Shown: in pieces, positions 25,215-34,104 of the stretch
How positions within the stretch are numbered: position 1 is the stretch's first letter
Layout: each line of letters begins with the position of its first letter
Source: Pseudomonas fluorescens
Lineage (GTDB): Bacteria; Pseudomonadota; Gammaproteobacteria; Pseudomonadales; Pseudomonadaceae
Length of the DNA stretch: 64,000 bases
Direction: 5' to 3'
Assembly: GCF_902497785.1 (NCBI RefSeq)
Contig: NZ_CABVHK010000017.1
Span: forward strand, 1-64,000
Made by a program: the position numbers and the translations under genes
The notes under the pieces: generated by a model
What the model was told of the DNA's origin: nothing
Seen by the model: the letters and a program-made list of their open reading frames with translations, nothing else
Database searches by the model: none

Positions 25215-26507
25215 TCAGACCAACTCTTTAAGCCGGTGCCACAACATCCCCAACGCCAATAACGGCGACCTCAAATGCTTGCCGCCGGGGAAGGTGATGT
25301 GCGGCACTTTGGCAAACAGATCAAACCCGCCACTCTGCTGCCCACTGATCGCTTCGGCCAGCAGCTTGCCCGCCAGGTGCGTGGCATTCACCCCATGACC
25401 GGAATAAGCCTGGGCGTAATATACGTTCGGCTGATCCTTGAGCCGGCCGATCTGCGGCAGGCGATTGGCGCCAATGCCAATCATCCCGCCCCATTGATAA
25501 TCGATGCTCACTCCGGCCAACTGCGGGAACACTTCCAGCATTTTCGGTCGCATGTACGCGGCGATGTCTTTCGGGTCGCGACCTGAGTAATGGCAGGCGC
25601 CGCCAAACAGCAAGCGCCGATCTGCCGAGAGCCGGTAGTAATCCAGCGCCACCCGTTGATCGCAGACCGCCATGTTTTGCGGCAGCAATGCGTGAGCCAG
25701 CTCTTCGCTCAAGGGTTCGGTGGCGATGATGTAGCTGCCGGCGGGCAACACTTTGCCGCTGAGTTCCGGGTTGAGTTGGTTAAGGTAGGCGTTGCAGCCC
25801 AGCACCAGCGTCGTTGCGCGAACCGAACCCTGGGCTGTATGGACCTTCACCTGTGGGCCGTAGTCAATACGAACCACTGCCGATTGTTCAAACAATCTAG
25901 CGCCCAGTTGCTGCGCGGCTACCGCTTCGCCCAGTGCCAGGTTCAATGGATGCAAATGGCCCGAACCCATGTCGATCAGGCCGCCGACGTACCGGTCGGA
26001 GCCCACCACAGAGTGCATTTCATGGGCTTGCAGCAAGCGGGTTTCATAACGATAACCGAGGCTGCGCAGTTCTTCGGCGTCTTCGGCGAAGCCTTTGAGA
26101 TCCCGCGGTTTGTTGGCCAGATCGCAGTAACCCCACGTCAGATCGCAAGGGATCTGAAAACGCTCGACGCGCTGTCGGACGATTTCCACCGCTTCCAGGC
26201 CCATGAGTTTCATCTGACGCACGCCGTCCGTACCGATCACGTTGGCGAACTGATCGAGACCATGTCCGACACCGCGAATCAGTTGCCCACCATTGCGACC
26301 GCTGGCGCCCCAGCCGATCTTGTGGGCTTCGAGCAGCACCACATTGAGGCCTCGCTCGGCGAGCTCCAGCGCCGTGTTTAGCCCGGAAAACCCGCCGCCG
26401 ATCACGCACACGTCGGCCACCAGATCGCCTTGCAGCACCGGGTGATCAGGCTGCGGCAGGCTGCTGGCGGCGTAATAGCTGGCGGTGTGCTGGGCACGGG
26501 CATTCAT
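25215..26507 (-). CDS. FAD oxidoreductase, gamma-glutamylputrescine oxidase-like
   Basis: A 430-residue DAO-family flavoenzyme. The dinucleotide motif VIGGGFSGLNTALELAERG lies near residues 34-52, followed by WGASGRNGGQ and, near the C-terminus, the YYAQAYSGHGVNATHLAGK flavin-binding segment. This pattern is that of PuuB/PauB and OrdL, which oxidise gamma-glutamylated polyamines to the aldehydes used by KauB/PauC. The start MNARAQH was chosen because AGGA lies 8 bases ahead; two Met codons lie 3 and 24 codons upstream. With the kauB-type gene and the PauR-like repressor it suggests a gamma-glutamyl-polyamine branch. Confidence 0.85.
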   Translation of the reverse strand: MNARAQHTASYYAASSLPQPDHPVLQGDLVADVCVIGGGFSGLNTALELAERGLNVVLLEAHKIGWGASGRNGGQLIRGVGHGLDQFANVIGTDGVRQMKLMGLEAVEIVRQRVERFQIPCDLTWGYCDLANKPRDLKGFAEDAEELRSLGYRYETRLLQAHEMHSVVGSDRYVGGLIDMGSGHLHPLNLALGEAVAAQQLGARLFEQSAVVRIDYGPQVKVHTAQGSVRATTLVLGCNAYLNQLNPELSGKVLPAGSYIIATEPLSEELAHALLPQNMAVCDQRVALDYYRLSADRRLLFGGACHYSGRDPKDIAAYMRPKMLEVFPQLAGVSIDYQWGGMIGIGANRLPQIGRLKDQPNVYYAQAYSGHGVNATHLAGKLLAEAISGQQSGGFDLFAKVPHITFPGGKHLRSPLLALGMLWHRLKELV

Positions 26508-26654
26508 GCGCGTCATCCTGATGCTGGTGTCTGGAAAATGTGACGGAGCATAAGCCGGACGTTCCGGCACGGGCAACACTGGTCGGTTGTGACTGTCTGG
26601 ATGGCGGCTTTTGCGTCAGAATCCCGCTCCAGTTTGCTTTGGGTCACCGTGTCG

Positions 26655-27008
26655 ATGAGCTGCAACAGTCAGAAAGTTCGTACGCTGCGACAGCAGATCC
26701 CCTCGTTCGAGTGCGTGCCCGGCTGCCACGACTGCTGTGGGCCGGTGACCACTTCGCCGGAAGAAATGTCGCGCCTGCCGCGCAAGACCCGCGCCGAGCA
26801 GGATGCGGCGATGGATGAGTTGAACTGTGTGCACCTCGGGCCGAATGGTTGCACGGTGTATGACGAGCGACCGCTGATTTGCCGGTTGTTCGGCACCACC
26901 AAAACCTTGCCGTGCCCGAATGGGCGAGGACCGGTGGAGTTGATTCATCCGCGGGTGGAAAAGCAGATTCATGAGTACATGGCCAGCACCCGGCAGGTCC
27001 TGGTTTAG
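26655..27008 (+). CDS. YkgJ-family cysteine-cluster protein
   Basis: A 117-residue protein with the CxxxCxxCC plus CxxxxxxxC pattern (FECVPGCHDCC..., then NCVHLGPNGCTVYDERPLICRLFG), typical of UPF0153/YkgJ proteins, which are thought to bind zinc or an iron-sulfur cluster. The function is unknown. The start MSCNSQKVRTL gives the family length; no strong ribosome site is visible and a Met 22 codons earlier remains possible. It stands alone between a divergent oxidoreductase and a convergent dadR. Confidence 0.82.
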   Translation: MSCNSQKVRTLRQQIPSFECVPGCHDCCGPVTTSPEEMSRLPRKTRAEQDAAMDELNCVHLGPNGCTVYDERPLICRLFGTTKTLPCPNGRGPVELIHPRVEKQIHEYMASTRQVLV

Positions 27009-27019
27009 GCGTTCTCCGC

Positions 27020-27095
27020 AAAAGATCGCAGCCTTCGGCAGCTCCTACAGGTGTACGCGTTGGCCTGTAGGAGCTGCCGAAGGCTGCGATCTTTC
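27020..27095. repeat. REPIN, GTAGGAGCTGCCGAAGG type
   Basis: An inverted REP pair fills most of the gap between the convergent YkgJ-family gene and dadR, ending six bases before the dadR stop codon. Confidence 0.85.
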
Positions 27096-27100
27096 GCTTT

Positions 27101-27589
27101 TCAATCCGGAATCGGCAAACTCAAACTCTCCTTCACTTCTTCCATCACGATATAGCTCTTCGATTCCCGCACATGCGGAAGCTTCAGCAGGATGTCCCCC
27201 AGCAATTTGCGGTACGAGGCCATCTCGGAAATCCGCGCTTTCACCAGATAGTCAAAATCCCCCGACACCAAATGACACTCCAGCACATGGGGCAATTTCA
27301 GCACCGCGCGGCGGAACTCTTCGAAAGTGTCGCCGGATTTGTAGTCGAGGCTGATCTCGACAAACACCAGCAGACTACCCTTGAGGTGCTGAGGATTCAG
27401 CCGGGCGTTGTAGCCCATGATGATCCCTTCGCGCTCCAGCCGGCGGACCCGCTCTGTGCAAGGCGTCGTCGAGAGCCCGACCTTTTCGCCCAGCTCGGTG
27501 AAGGAGATACGGCCGTCCGCCTGCAGGATCCGCAGGATGTTGCGGTCGATCTTGTCCAGCTCACGTTTGGTCTGAGTGTTGGTACGCAT
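27101..27589 (-). CDS. dadR: Lrp/AsnC-family regulator DadR
   Basis: A 162-residue Lrp-type protein: N-terminal helix-turn-helix (about residues 13-55, ILQADGRISFTELGEKVGLS) and a C-terminal RAM ligand domain. It is divergent from dadA-ridA-dadX, the arrangement in which DadR senses alanine and activates D-alanine catabolism in pseudomonads. Lrp-like proteins bind AT-rich DNA, and the 156-base divergent region is AT-rich. Start MRTNTQTKRELDK is the family start. Confidence 0.95.
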   Translation of the reverse strand: MRTNTQTKRELDKIDRNILRILQADGRISFTELGEKVGLSTTPCTERVRRLEREGIIMGYNARLNPQHLKGSLLVFVEISLDYKSGDTFEEFRRAVLKLPHVLECHLVSGDFDYLVKARISEMASYRKLLGDILLKLPHVRESKSYIVMEEVKESLSLPIPD

Positions 27590-27627
27590 AGGGGATGCGC
27601 CTCCGTGAAAAGCGTTTTTGCCGAGAA

Positions 27628-27656
27628 TTGTCGCCAAATATAGGTGCTTATATAGT
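27628..27656 (+). promoter_or_regulatory. Probable sigma-70 promoter of dadA
   Basis: TTGTCG and TATAGT are separated by 17 bases within the AT-rich dadR-dadA divergent region. The predicted leader of about 80 bases contains an AAC-AAC-AA motif. Confidence 0.6.
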
Positions 27657-27703
27657 GAAAAGCACTGGCTAATCTTTTTTAAACTGCCCACATCTACGGT
27701 CTG

Positions 27704-27711
27704 AACAACAA
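27704..27711 (+). promoter_or_regulatory. AAnAAnAA motif in the dadA leader
   Basis: AACAACAA matches the A-rich Hfq/Crc recognition pattern. It lies 35 bases before the dadA ATG and inside the transcript expected from the promoter at 27628-27656. Confidence 0.45.
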
Positions 27712-27745
27712 ACGTCAGCGGTACGCCGCGATGAGGGATATGAAA

Positions 27746-29050
27746 ATGCGCGTTATGGTCTTGGGTAGCGGCGTCATCGGTACCACCAGTGCTTATTATC
27801 TGGCGCGTGCCGGGTTTGAAGTGGTGGTGGTGGACCGTCAGCCGGCTGCGGCCATGGAGACCAGTTTCGCCAACGCCGGGCAGGTTTCGCCGGGTTATGC
27901 CTCGCCGTGGGCCGCGCCGGGTGTGCCGCTCAAGGCTATCAAGTGGCTGCTGCAGCGCCATGCTCCGCTGGCGATCAAGGCCACTGCCGATATCGACCAA
28001 TACCTGTGGATGGCGCAGATGCTGCGCAACTGCACCGCCAGCCGCTATGCGGTAAACAAGGAGCGCATGGTCCGTCTGTCCGAGTACAGCCGCGACTGCC
28101 TCGACGAATTGCGCGCCGAGAGCGGCATTGCCTACGAAGGCCGCAGCCTGGGTACTACACAATTGTTCCGCACCCAGGCTCAGCTCGACGGCGCCGCGAA
28201 AGATATCGCAGTACTGAAAGAGTCTGGCGTGCCATTCGAACTGCTCGACCGCGCTGGTATTGCCCGCGTTGAACCGGCGCTGGCCAGCGTCACCGACATT
28301 CTCGCCGGTGCCCTGCGCCTGCCGAACGATCAGACCGGTGACTGCCAAATGTTCACCGTTCGACTGGCGGAAATGGCCGTGAAGCTGGGTGTGGAATTCC
28401 GTTTCGGCCAAGACATCCAGCGCCTCGACTACGCCGGTGATCGCATCAACGGCGTGTGGATTGACGGCAAGCTCGAAACCGCTGACCGCTACGTCCTGGC
28501 GCTCGGCAGCTACTCGCCGCAACTGCTCAAACCGCTGGGCATCAAGGCTCCGGTATATCCGCTCAAGGGTTACTCGCTGACCGTGCCGATCACCAACCCG
28601 GCGATGGCGCCGACTTCGACTATCCTCGATGAGACTTACAAGGTCGCAATCACCCGTTTCGACAACCGGATTCGCGTCGGCGGCATGGCTGAGATAGCCG
28701 GTTTTGACCTGTCGCTGAACCCGCGTCGGCGCGAAACCCTGGAGATGATCGTCAACGACCTTTATCCTCAGGGCGGCGATCTGGCCCAGGCGAGTTTCTG
28801 GACCGGCCTGCGTCCGACAACGCCGGACGGCACGCCGATTGTCGGGGCGACGCCGTTCAGCAATCTGTTCCTGAACACCGGTCACGGCACGCTCGGCTGG
28901 ACCATGGCGTGCGGCTCCGGCCGTTTGCTGGCTGACCTGATGGCCCGGAAAACGCCGCAGATCAGCGCCGAAGGCCTCGATATTTCCCGTTACGGCCACA
29001 AAATTCAGGAGTCCGCAAAACATGTCAATCCAGCGCCAGCTCACCAATGA
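27746..29050 (+). CDS. dadA: D-amino acid dehydrogenase small subunit
   Basis: A 434-residue FAD-dependent inner-membrane-associated dehydrogenase that converts D-alanine and other D-amino acids to keto acids and ammonia, passing electrons to the respiratory chain. The nucleotide motif MVLGSGVIGTTSAYYLA is at residues 4-20, and the C-terminal GHGTLGWTMACGSG segment is the flavin-contact region. The start MRVMVLGSG follows GAGGGAT. It overlaps the ridA-like gene by 29 bases and precedes dadX, so the L-to-D racemase and the D-dehydrogenase are made together. Confidence 0.97.
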   Translation: MRVMVLGSGVIGTTSAYYLARAGFEVVVVDRQPAAAMETSFANAGQVSPGYASPWAAPGVPLKAIKWLLQRHAPLAIKATADIDQYLWMAQMLRNCTASRYAVNKERMVRLSEYSRDCLDELRAESGIAYEGRSLGTTQLFRTQAQLDGAAKDIAVLKESGVPFELLDRAGIARVEPALASVTDILAGALRLPNDQTGDCQMFTVRLAEMAVKLGVEFRFGQDIQRLDYAGDRINGVWIDGKLETADRYVLALGSYSPQLLKPLGIKAPVYPLKGYSLTVPITNPAMAPTSTILDETYKVAITRFDNRIRVGGMAEIAGFDLSLNPRRRETLEMIVNDLYPQGGDLAQASFWTGLRPTTPDGTPIVGATPFSNLFLNTGHGTLGWTMACGSGRLLADLMARKTPQISAEGLDISRYGHKIQESAKHVNPAPAHQ

Positions 29051-29375
29051 GCGCATGAGCCAGATCGTTGTCCACAGCGGCACCGTCTATCTGGCAGGGC
29101 AAGTCGGCGACGACATGAGTGCCGGGATTGAACAGCAGACCCGTGAAACCCTCGCCAACATCGAGCGTTTGCTCGATCTGGCCGGGACCGACAAGAGCCG
29201 TTTGCTGTCGGTGACGATTTACCTGAAAGACATCGATGCGCACTTCGAAGGCATGAACGCGGTGTGGGACAAGTGGCTGCCAAAAGGCGTCGCCCCGGCC
29301 CGCGCGACAGTTGAATCGAAGTTGTGTGAGCCGCAAATCCTGGTGGAGCTGTCGGTTGTAGCTGCTCTGCCATAA
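29022..29375 (+). CDS. RidA-family protein of the dad operon
   Basis: A 117-residue RidA relative. The conserved arginine is present in APARATVES (about residue 94) but the C-terminal pattern differs from the ridA at 861. The start codon lies inside the dadA 3' end, giving a 29-base overlap and strong translational coupling. Its likely job is to hydrolyse the 2-imino acids released by DadA before they attack PLP enzymes such as DadX; that is an inference from the operon. Confidence 0.93.
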   Translation: MSIQRQLTNERMSQIVVHSGTVYLAGQVGDDMSAGIEQQTRETLANIERLLDLAGTDKSRLLSVTIYLKDIDAHFEGMNAVWDKWLPKGVAPARATVESKLCEPQILVELSVVAALP

Positions 29376-29471
29376 GCCTGTCAGAAAGATCCCTCTCCCG
29401 GTGCTGTTGGCGGTTTACGCCGTCAGCCAGCGCCGGTTTTTATTCCCATGACCGCCTAGAAGCCTGCCGCC

Positions 29472-30545
29472 ATGCGTCCAGCCCGTGCCCTGATCGACCT
29501 TCAAGCCCTGCGCCACAACTACCGGATTGCCCGTGAAATCACCGGGGCCAAAGCCCTCGCGGTCATCAAGGCCGATGCCTACGGCCATGGCGCGGTGCGT
29601 TGCGCGCAAGCGCTGGAGGCCGAGGCGGACGGGTTTGCCGTGGCTTGCATCGAAGAGGCGCTGGAACTGCGCGCCGCGGGCATTCGGGCGCCGGTTTTGT
29701 TGCTGGAAGGTTTCTTCGAAGCCGATGAGCTGGCGCTGATCGTCGAGCATGATTTCTGGTGCGTGGTGCATTCGTTGTGGCAACTCGACGCCATCGAGAA
29801 AGCCGCCCTGAGCAAGCCGATCACGGTCTGGCTCAAACTCGATTCGGGCATGCACCGGGTCGGCCTGCATCCGAAGGATTACCAGGCGGCCTATCAACGG
29901 CTGCTGGCCAGCGGCAAGGTGGCGAAAGTTGTATTGATGAGCCACTTCGCTCGCGCCGATGAGCTGCACAACCAGGCGAGCACCGAGCAGGTTGCGGTGT
30001 TCGAGGAGGCGCGTAAGGGCTTGTCCGCCGAGATCAGCTTGCGCAATTCGCCGGCAGTGCTGGGTTGGCCGCAGGTTCCGAGTGACTGGGTGCGCCCCGG
30101 CATCATGCTCTACGGCGCGACACCGTTCGAAGAAGCCCACGCCGTGGCCTCGCGCCTGCAACCGGTGATGACCCTGGAATCCAAAGTGATTTGCGTGCGT
30201 GAATTGCCGGCCGGCGAGCCGATCGGTTACGGCGCCACATTCATCACGCCCAAACCGATGCGCGTGGGGGTGGTGGCCATGGGTTACGCCGATGGCTACC
30301 CGCGTCAGGCGCCGACCGGTACGCCGGTATTGGTCGCCGGGCAGCGCAGCCAGTTGATTGGACGGGTGTCGATGGACATGTTGTGTATCGATTTGACCGA
30401 CGTGCCTCAGGCGGGCCTCGGCTCGACCGTGGAATTGTGGGGGAAAAACATCCTCGCCAGCGACGTCGCCGCCGCCGCGGACACGATTCCTTACCAGATC
30501 TTCTGCAACCTGCGCCGGGTACCGAAGCTCTATTCCGGGGCTTGA
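29472..30545 (+). CDS. dadX: Catabolic alanine racemase
   Basis: A 357-residue fold-type III PLP enzyme that interconverts L- and D-alanine. PLP lysine Lys33 is in VIKADAYGHG, and the second catalytic residue Tyr253 in IGYGATF. The gene lies 96 bases after the RidA-like gene and belongs to the dadA-ridA-dadX unit, so it is the catabolic rather than the cell-wall racemase. The terminator is not obvious; the pauR-like gene follows 128 bases later. Confidence 0.96.
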   Translation: MRPARALIDLQALRHNYRIAREITGAKALAVIKADAYGHGAVRCAQALEAEADGFAVACIEEALELRAAGIRAPVLLLEGFFEADELALIVEHDFWCVVHSLWQLDAIEKAALSKPITVWLKLDSGMHRVGLHPKDYQAAYQRLLASGKVAKVVLMSHFARADELHNQASTEQVAVFEEARKGLSAEISLRNSPAVLGWPQVPSDWVRPGIMLYGATPFEEAHAVASRLQPVMTLESKVICVRELPAGEPIGYGATFITPKPMRVGVVAMGYADGYPRQAPTGTPVLVAGQRSQLIGRVSMDMLCIDLTDVPQAGLGSTVELWGKNILASDVAAAADTIPYQIFCNLRRVPKLYSGA

Positions 30546-30673
30546 CGCAAAACGCTGTCGACCGAAAGTCGTGTCACCGCACGGGATTCAGGCCCAAGTG
30601 TTGTAAATACTGAACGCTGTCGCCATGATAACGCTCAATATTCCTACAACCTGAATCCCTGGAGGCTCCAGCA

Positions 30674-31222
30674 TTGGACGTCGGTGAACGACTGCAATCC
30701 ATCCGTAAGCTCAAAGGTCTTTCGCAGCGTGAACTCGCCAAGCGCGCGGGCGTCACCAACAGCACCATTTCGATGATCGAGAAGAACAGCGTCAGTCCCT
30801 CGATCAGTTCGCTGCGCAAGGTTCTGGGCGGGATTCCCATGTCCATGGTCGAGTTCTTTTCCGAAGAGATCCTGCAGGAAAAACCGACTCAGATCGTCTA
30901 CAAGGCCAACGAGCTGATCGATATTTCCGATGGCGCCGTGACCATGAAACTGGTCGGCCGGGCCCACCCGAGCCGCGCTATCGCTTTCCTCAACGAAATC
31001 TACCCGCCGGGCGCCGACACCGGTGACGAGATGCTCACCCATGAGGGCGAGGAAACCGGGATTCTGGTGGAAGGGCGACTGGAACTGGTAGTCGGGCTCG
31101 AAACTTTTGTGCTCGAAGCCGGCGACAGCTACTACTTTGAAAGCACCAAGCCGCACCGTTTCCGTAATCCGTTCGATGCGCCGGCGCGACTAATCAGCGC
31201 AGCCACGCCAGCGAATTTCTGA
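30674..31222 (+). CDS. pauR: PauR-like XRE-cupin repressor
   Basis: A 182-residue protein with an N-terminal XRE helix-turn-helix (about residues 5-60, GLSQRELAKRAGVTNSTISMIEKN) and a C-terminal cupin domain (about residues 110-180, with GEETGILVEGRLELVVG). This is the architecture of PuuR in E. coli and PauR in P. aeruginosa, the polyamine-catabolism repressor, and the position just after dadX agrees with that genus. It begins with TTG, chosen because GGAGGCTCCAGCA lies just before it. Candidate target sites are near kauB (18565). Confidence 0.9.
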   Translation: MDVGERLQSIRKLKGLSQRELAKRAGVTNSTISMIEKNSVSPSISSLRKVLGGIPMSMVEFFSEEILQEKPTQIVYKANELIDISDGAVTMKLVGRAHPSRAIAFLNEIYPPGADTGDEMLTHEGEETGILVEGRLELVVGLETFVLEAGDSYYFESTKPHRFRNPFDAPARLISAATPANF

Positions 31223-31392
31223 GAGAAGAGGCGCCCTGCCAGCATGGCAGCGGCACCCGAAGCACATTTCTGCTGCACAACAAGACCCCTTCGACTTTGG
31301 GGTTGTTTCAGTGCGGCGGGCTTACCGCTATACTTGCGCCCGCCTGCGAACCGTGGCCGTAGGCGTGACTAGCCACCATTGAGGGTGAACGC

Positions 31393-31818
31393 GTGAACCT
31401 AATTATGAAAATGCTGGCTGCACCAGCAACCGTATTGGCCCTATGGGCTGTCAGCGCTCAAGCTGCGACCAACGACGATATCGCCAAACGCCTTGAGCCA
31501 GTCGGCCAGGTCTGTGTGACGGGTCAAGAGTGCAAGGGCATGGAAGTCGCTGCTTCTGCGGGTGGTGGCGATGCCAAAACCCCGGACTCAGTGATTGCGA
31601 AACATTGCAATGCTTGCCACGGCACTGGCCTTCTGAATTCGCCCAAAATCGGTGATGCCGCAGCTTGGGGCGAGCGCGCCAAGAAAGAAGGCGGCCTTGA
31701 CGGTTTGCTCGCGAAAGCGATCTCCGGCATCAACGCGATGCCCCCTAAAGGCACCTGCGCCGATTGCTCTGATGCCGATCTCAAGGGCGCCATCGAAAAG
31801 ATGTCCGGCCTGAAATAA
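31393..31818 (+). CDS. Cytochrome c5-type protein
   Basis: A 141-residue periplasmic c-type cytochrome. A Sec signal peptide ends near AQAA (about residue 25). The haem motif CNACH is at residues 72-76 and the axial Met is in INAMPPKG near residue 117. A further Cys pair (CVTGQEC, about residues 39-45; also CADC at about 123-126) suits the disulfide-containing cytochrome c5 family, which passes electrons in the respiratory chain. The start codon is GTG after GAGGGTGAACGC. A UUCG terminator follows. Confidence 0.9.
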   Translation: MNLIMKMLAAPATVLALWAVSAQAATNDDIAKRLEPVGQVCVTGQECKGMEVAASAGGGDAKTPDSVIAKHCNACHGTGLLNSPKIGDAAAWGERAKKEGGLDGLLAKAISGINAMPPKGTCADCSDADLKGAIEKMSGLK

Positions 31819-31839
31819 GCCTTCATCTCCAGCAAAAAA

Positions 31840-31861
31840 GCCGCTTTCGAGCGGCTTTTTT
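31840..31861 (+). terminator. UUCG-loop terminator of the cytochrome gene
   Basis: GCCGCT and AGCGGC pair around a TTCG tetraloop, followed by six T and preceded by six A. The tetraloop makes this an especially stable intrinsic terminator. Confidence 0.95.
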
Positions 31862-31876
31862 GCGCCTGTTGATTCC

Positions 31877-31958
31877 CTGTAGGAGCCGCCGCAGGCTGCG
31901 ATCTTTTGATCCAGGCATCAACATCAAAAGATCGCAGCCTGCGGCAGCTCCTGCAAGG
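31877..31958. repeat. REPIN, GCCGCAGG variant
   Basis: An inverted REP pair of the GTAGGAGC family, with GCCGCAGG instead of GCCGAAGG and CTCCTGCA at one end, just downstream of the cytochrome terminator. Confidence 0.8.
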
Positions 31959-32054
31959 TTTGTGTGGGTCGATTGGCCGCTGAGACTGTTCATTGCAGCA
32001 AAGACCCGGCAAGCTCGGTCCAACCCCAATTAACGGAATGCTAGGGAGGATCAG

Positions 32055-33977
32055 ATGGTGCAGCTGTGTTCTATCGAACAAGCGGTCGATGACGTGCTGG
32101 CACGCTTGCCGGCGCATATCCACATGGGCCTGCCCCTCGGCCTGGGCAAACCCAACCACTTCGTCAACGCGCTGTTTCAACGGATTGCGCAACTGCCCGA
32201 GCGGCAACTGACGATCTATACCGCGCTGTGCCTCGGCCGTCCTGCGTTGGGCGATGGTTTGCAGAAGCGCTTTCTCGGGCCCTTCATCGAGCGGGTGTTC
32301 GGCGACTATCCGGAGCTGGATTTTCTCGCCGGCCTACACAAGGACAACCTGCCGTCCAACATCCACGTTCAGCAGTTCTTCATGCTGCCCGGCAGCCTGT
32401 TGCACAGCCAATCGGCTCAGCAGGACTACGTCAGCAGCAACTACAGCCACGCCGCCCGTGACATCAACGCTGCCGGTTTGAATCTGGTGGCGCAACTGGT
32501 CGCCAGCCATTCCGAACACCCGGATCGCCTCAGCCTGAGCTGCAACCCGGACATCACCCTCGACCTGTTTCCGATGATCGCCAAACGCCGGGCCAACGGG
32601 GAGACGATCCTGCTCGTGGGCCAGGTGCACAACGACCTGCCGTACATGCCAGGTGACGCCGAAATCGGCATCGATACCTTCGACCTGCTGATCCACGAGA
32701 AAGATGACACCACGCTGTTTTCCACGCCGAACATGCCCGTGGGTTTTCAGGACCACTTCATCGGCCTGCACGCCAGCGCGCTTGTGCGGGATGGCGGGAC
32801 CTTGCAGATCGGCATCGGCGCCATGGGCGATGCCCTGACCGCCGCGTTGCTGGCGCGGCAGGCGGATAACGGTGGCTACAGAGCGTTGCTGGCGGATGTG
32901 AATCTCAGCCAGTGGGCGCAGTTGATCGACCGCGAAGGCGGCGTCGAACCGTTTGCCAAAGGCCTTTATGGTTGCAGCGAAATGTTCGTCAACGGCTTGC
33001 TGGTGCTGGCTGATGCGGGGATTGTGCGGCGCAAGGTCTACCCCGATGTTCCGACTCAACAACAGGCGAATGACGGCACGCTGGACGAAGCCGCGCAAAC
33101 CGATGGCATTTCGGTGCACGGCGGCTTTTTCCTCGGGCCGAGCAGTTTCTATGAGCGCCTGCGCGAGTTGCCGCAAAGCAAGCGGATCGAATTCAACATG
33201 ACCCGCATCAGCTACATCAACGAGCTCTACGGTCAGGAAGAGCTCAAGCGTCTGCAACGCCTCGATGCTCGCTTTATCAATACCGTGTTCACCATGACGC
33301 TGCTCGGTGCCGGTGTGGCCGATCAGCTCGAAAACGGCCGGGTACTCAGCGGCGTCGGCGGCCAATACAACTTCGTCGCTCAGGGTCATGCGCTGGAAGG
33401 CGCGCGTTCGATTCTGCTGCTGCGTAGCTGGCGCGAGGCGGGTGGGGAGGTCAGTTCCAACATCGTCTGGGAATACGGCCATTGCACGATCCCGCGCCAT
33501 CTGCGCGACATCGTGATCACCGAATACGGCATCGCCGACCTGCGCGGTAAAACCGATGCAGCAGTGATCGAGTCGTTGCTGAACATCAGCGATTCACGGT
33601 TTCAATCAGGGTTGATCGAGCAGGCGCAGAGCGCGGGCAAATTGCCGAAGAACTTCCGAATCGATCCACGCTTTGCCGATAACCGCCCGGAGCGTTTGCA
33701 GGCGATTCAGGCACGGCATCCGCAGCTGTTTCCGGAGTATCCGCTGGGGTGTGATTTCACGGTTGTAGAGCGCGATTTGTTACGGGCGCTGAACTGGTTG
33801 AAGAGCAAGTTCAAACTCACGGAAATTCTGGAGCTGGGCAAGGCTGCGCTGGATGCGCCGGAGCCTTCGGCGTTTCCCGAGCATCTGGAACGGATGCAGC
33901 TGACTAACCCCGAAGGCCTGAAAGAAGACCTGTTCCAGCGCTTGCTACTCACCGGCCTCAAAGCCACCGCGCAATAA
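32055..33977 (+). CDS. Acetyl-CoA hydrolase/transferase-family protein
   Basis: A 640-residue protein of the CoA-transferase family I. An N-terminal AcetylCoA_hyd region is followed by a C-terminal domain containing GGQYNFVAQGHALEGARSI (about residues 436-454) and VITEYGIADLRGKTDAAVIESLL (about 490-512), both typical of acetyl-CoA hydrolase C-terminal domains. It is longer than the usual ~500-residue family members, with extra N-terminal sequence, so substrate cannot be fixed; short-chain acyl-CoA/acetate exchange is the general role. A GGGAGG ribosome site precedes the ATG. Confidence 0.82.
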   Translation: MVQLCSIEQAVDDVLARLPAHIHMGLPLGLGKPNHFVNALFQRIAQLPERQLTIYTALCLGRPALGDGLQKRFLGPFIERVFGDYPELDFLAGLHKDNLPSNIHVQQFFMLPGSLLHSQSAQQDYVSSNYSHAARDINAAGLNLVAQLVASHSEHPDRLSLSCNPDITLDLFPMIAKRRANGETILLVGQVHNDLPYMPGDAEIGIDTFDLLIHEKDDTTLFSTPNMPVGFQDHFIGLHASALVRDGGTLQIGIGAMGDALTAALLARQADNGGYRALLADVNLSQWAQLIDREGGVEPFAKGLYGCSEMFVNGLLVLADAGIVRRKVYPDVPTQQQANDGTLDEAAQTDGISVHGGFFLGPSSFYERLRELPQSKRIEFNMTRISYINELYGQEELKRLQRLDARFINTVFTMTLLGAGVADQLENGRVLSGVGGQYNFVAQGHALEGARSILLLRSWREAGGEVSSNIVWEYGHCTIPRHLRDIVITEYGIADLRGKTDAAVIESLLNISDSRFQSGLIEQAQSAGKLPKNFRIDPRFADNRPERLQAIQARHPQLFPEYPLGCDFTVVERDLLRALNWLKSKFKLTEILELGKAALDAPEPSAFPEHLERMQLTNPEGLKEDLFQRLLLTGLKATAQ

Positions 33978-33994
33978 CAGCCAACACAAAGCAA

Positions 33995-34086
33995 CTGTGG
34001 GAGCGAGCTTGCTCGCGATAGCGGCCTGACAGTCAACATAGATGTTGAATGTGATGGCCTCATCGCGAGCAAGCTCGCTCCCACAG
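33995..34086. repeat. REPIN, GTGGGAGCGAGC type
   Basis: An inverted REP pair between the convergent CoA-transferase-family gene and xpt. Confidence 0.85.
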
Positions 34087-34104
34087 GGGATTTGTGGTGT
34101 GGCG

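Noticed and set aside
31908..31930. ANR-like TTGAT...ATCAA in the cytochrome-downstream REPIN
   Set aside because: The gap is six bases, not four, and the sequence is part of a REP centre.
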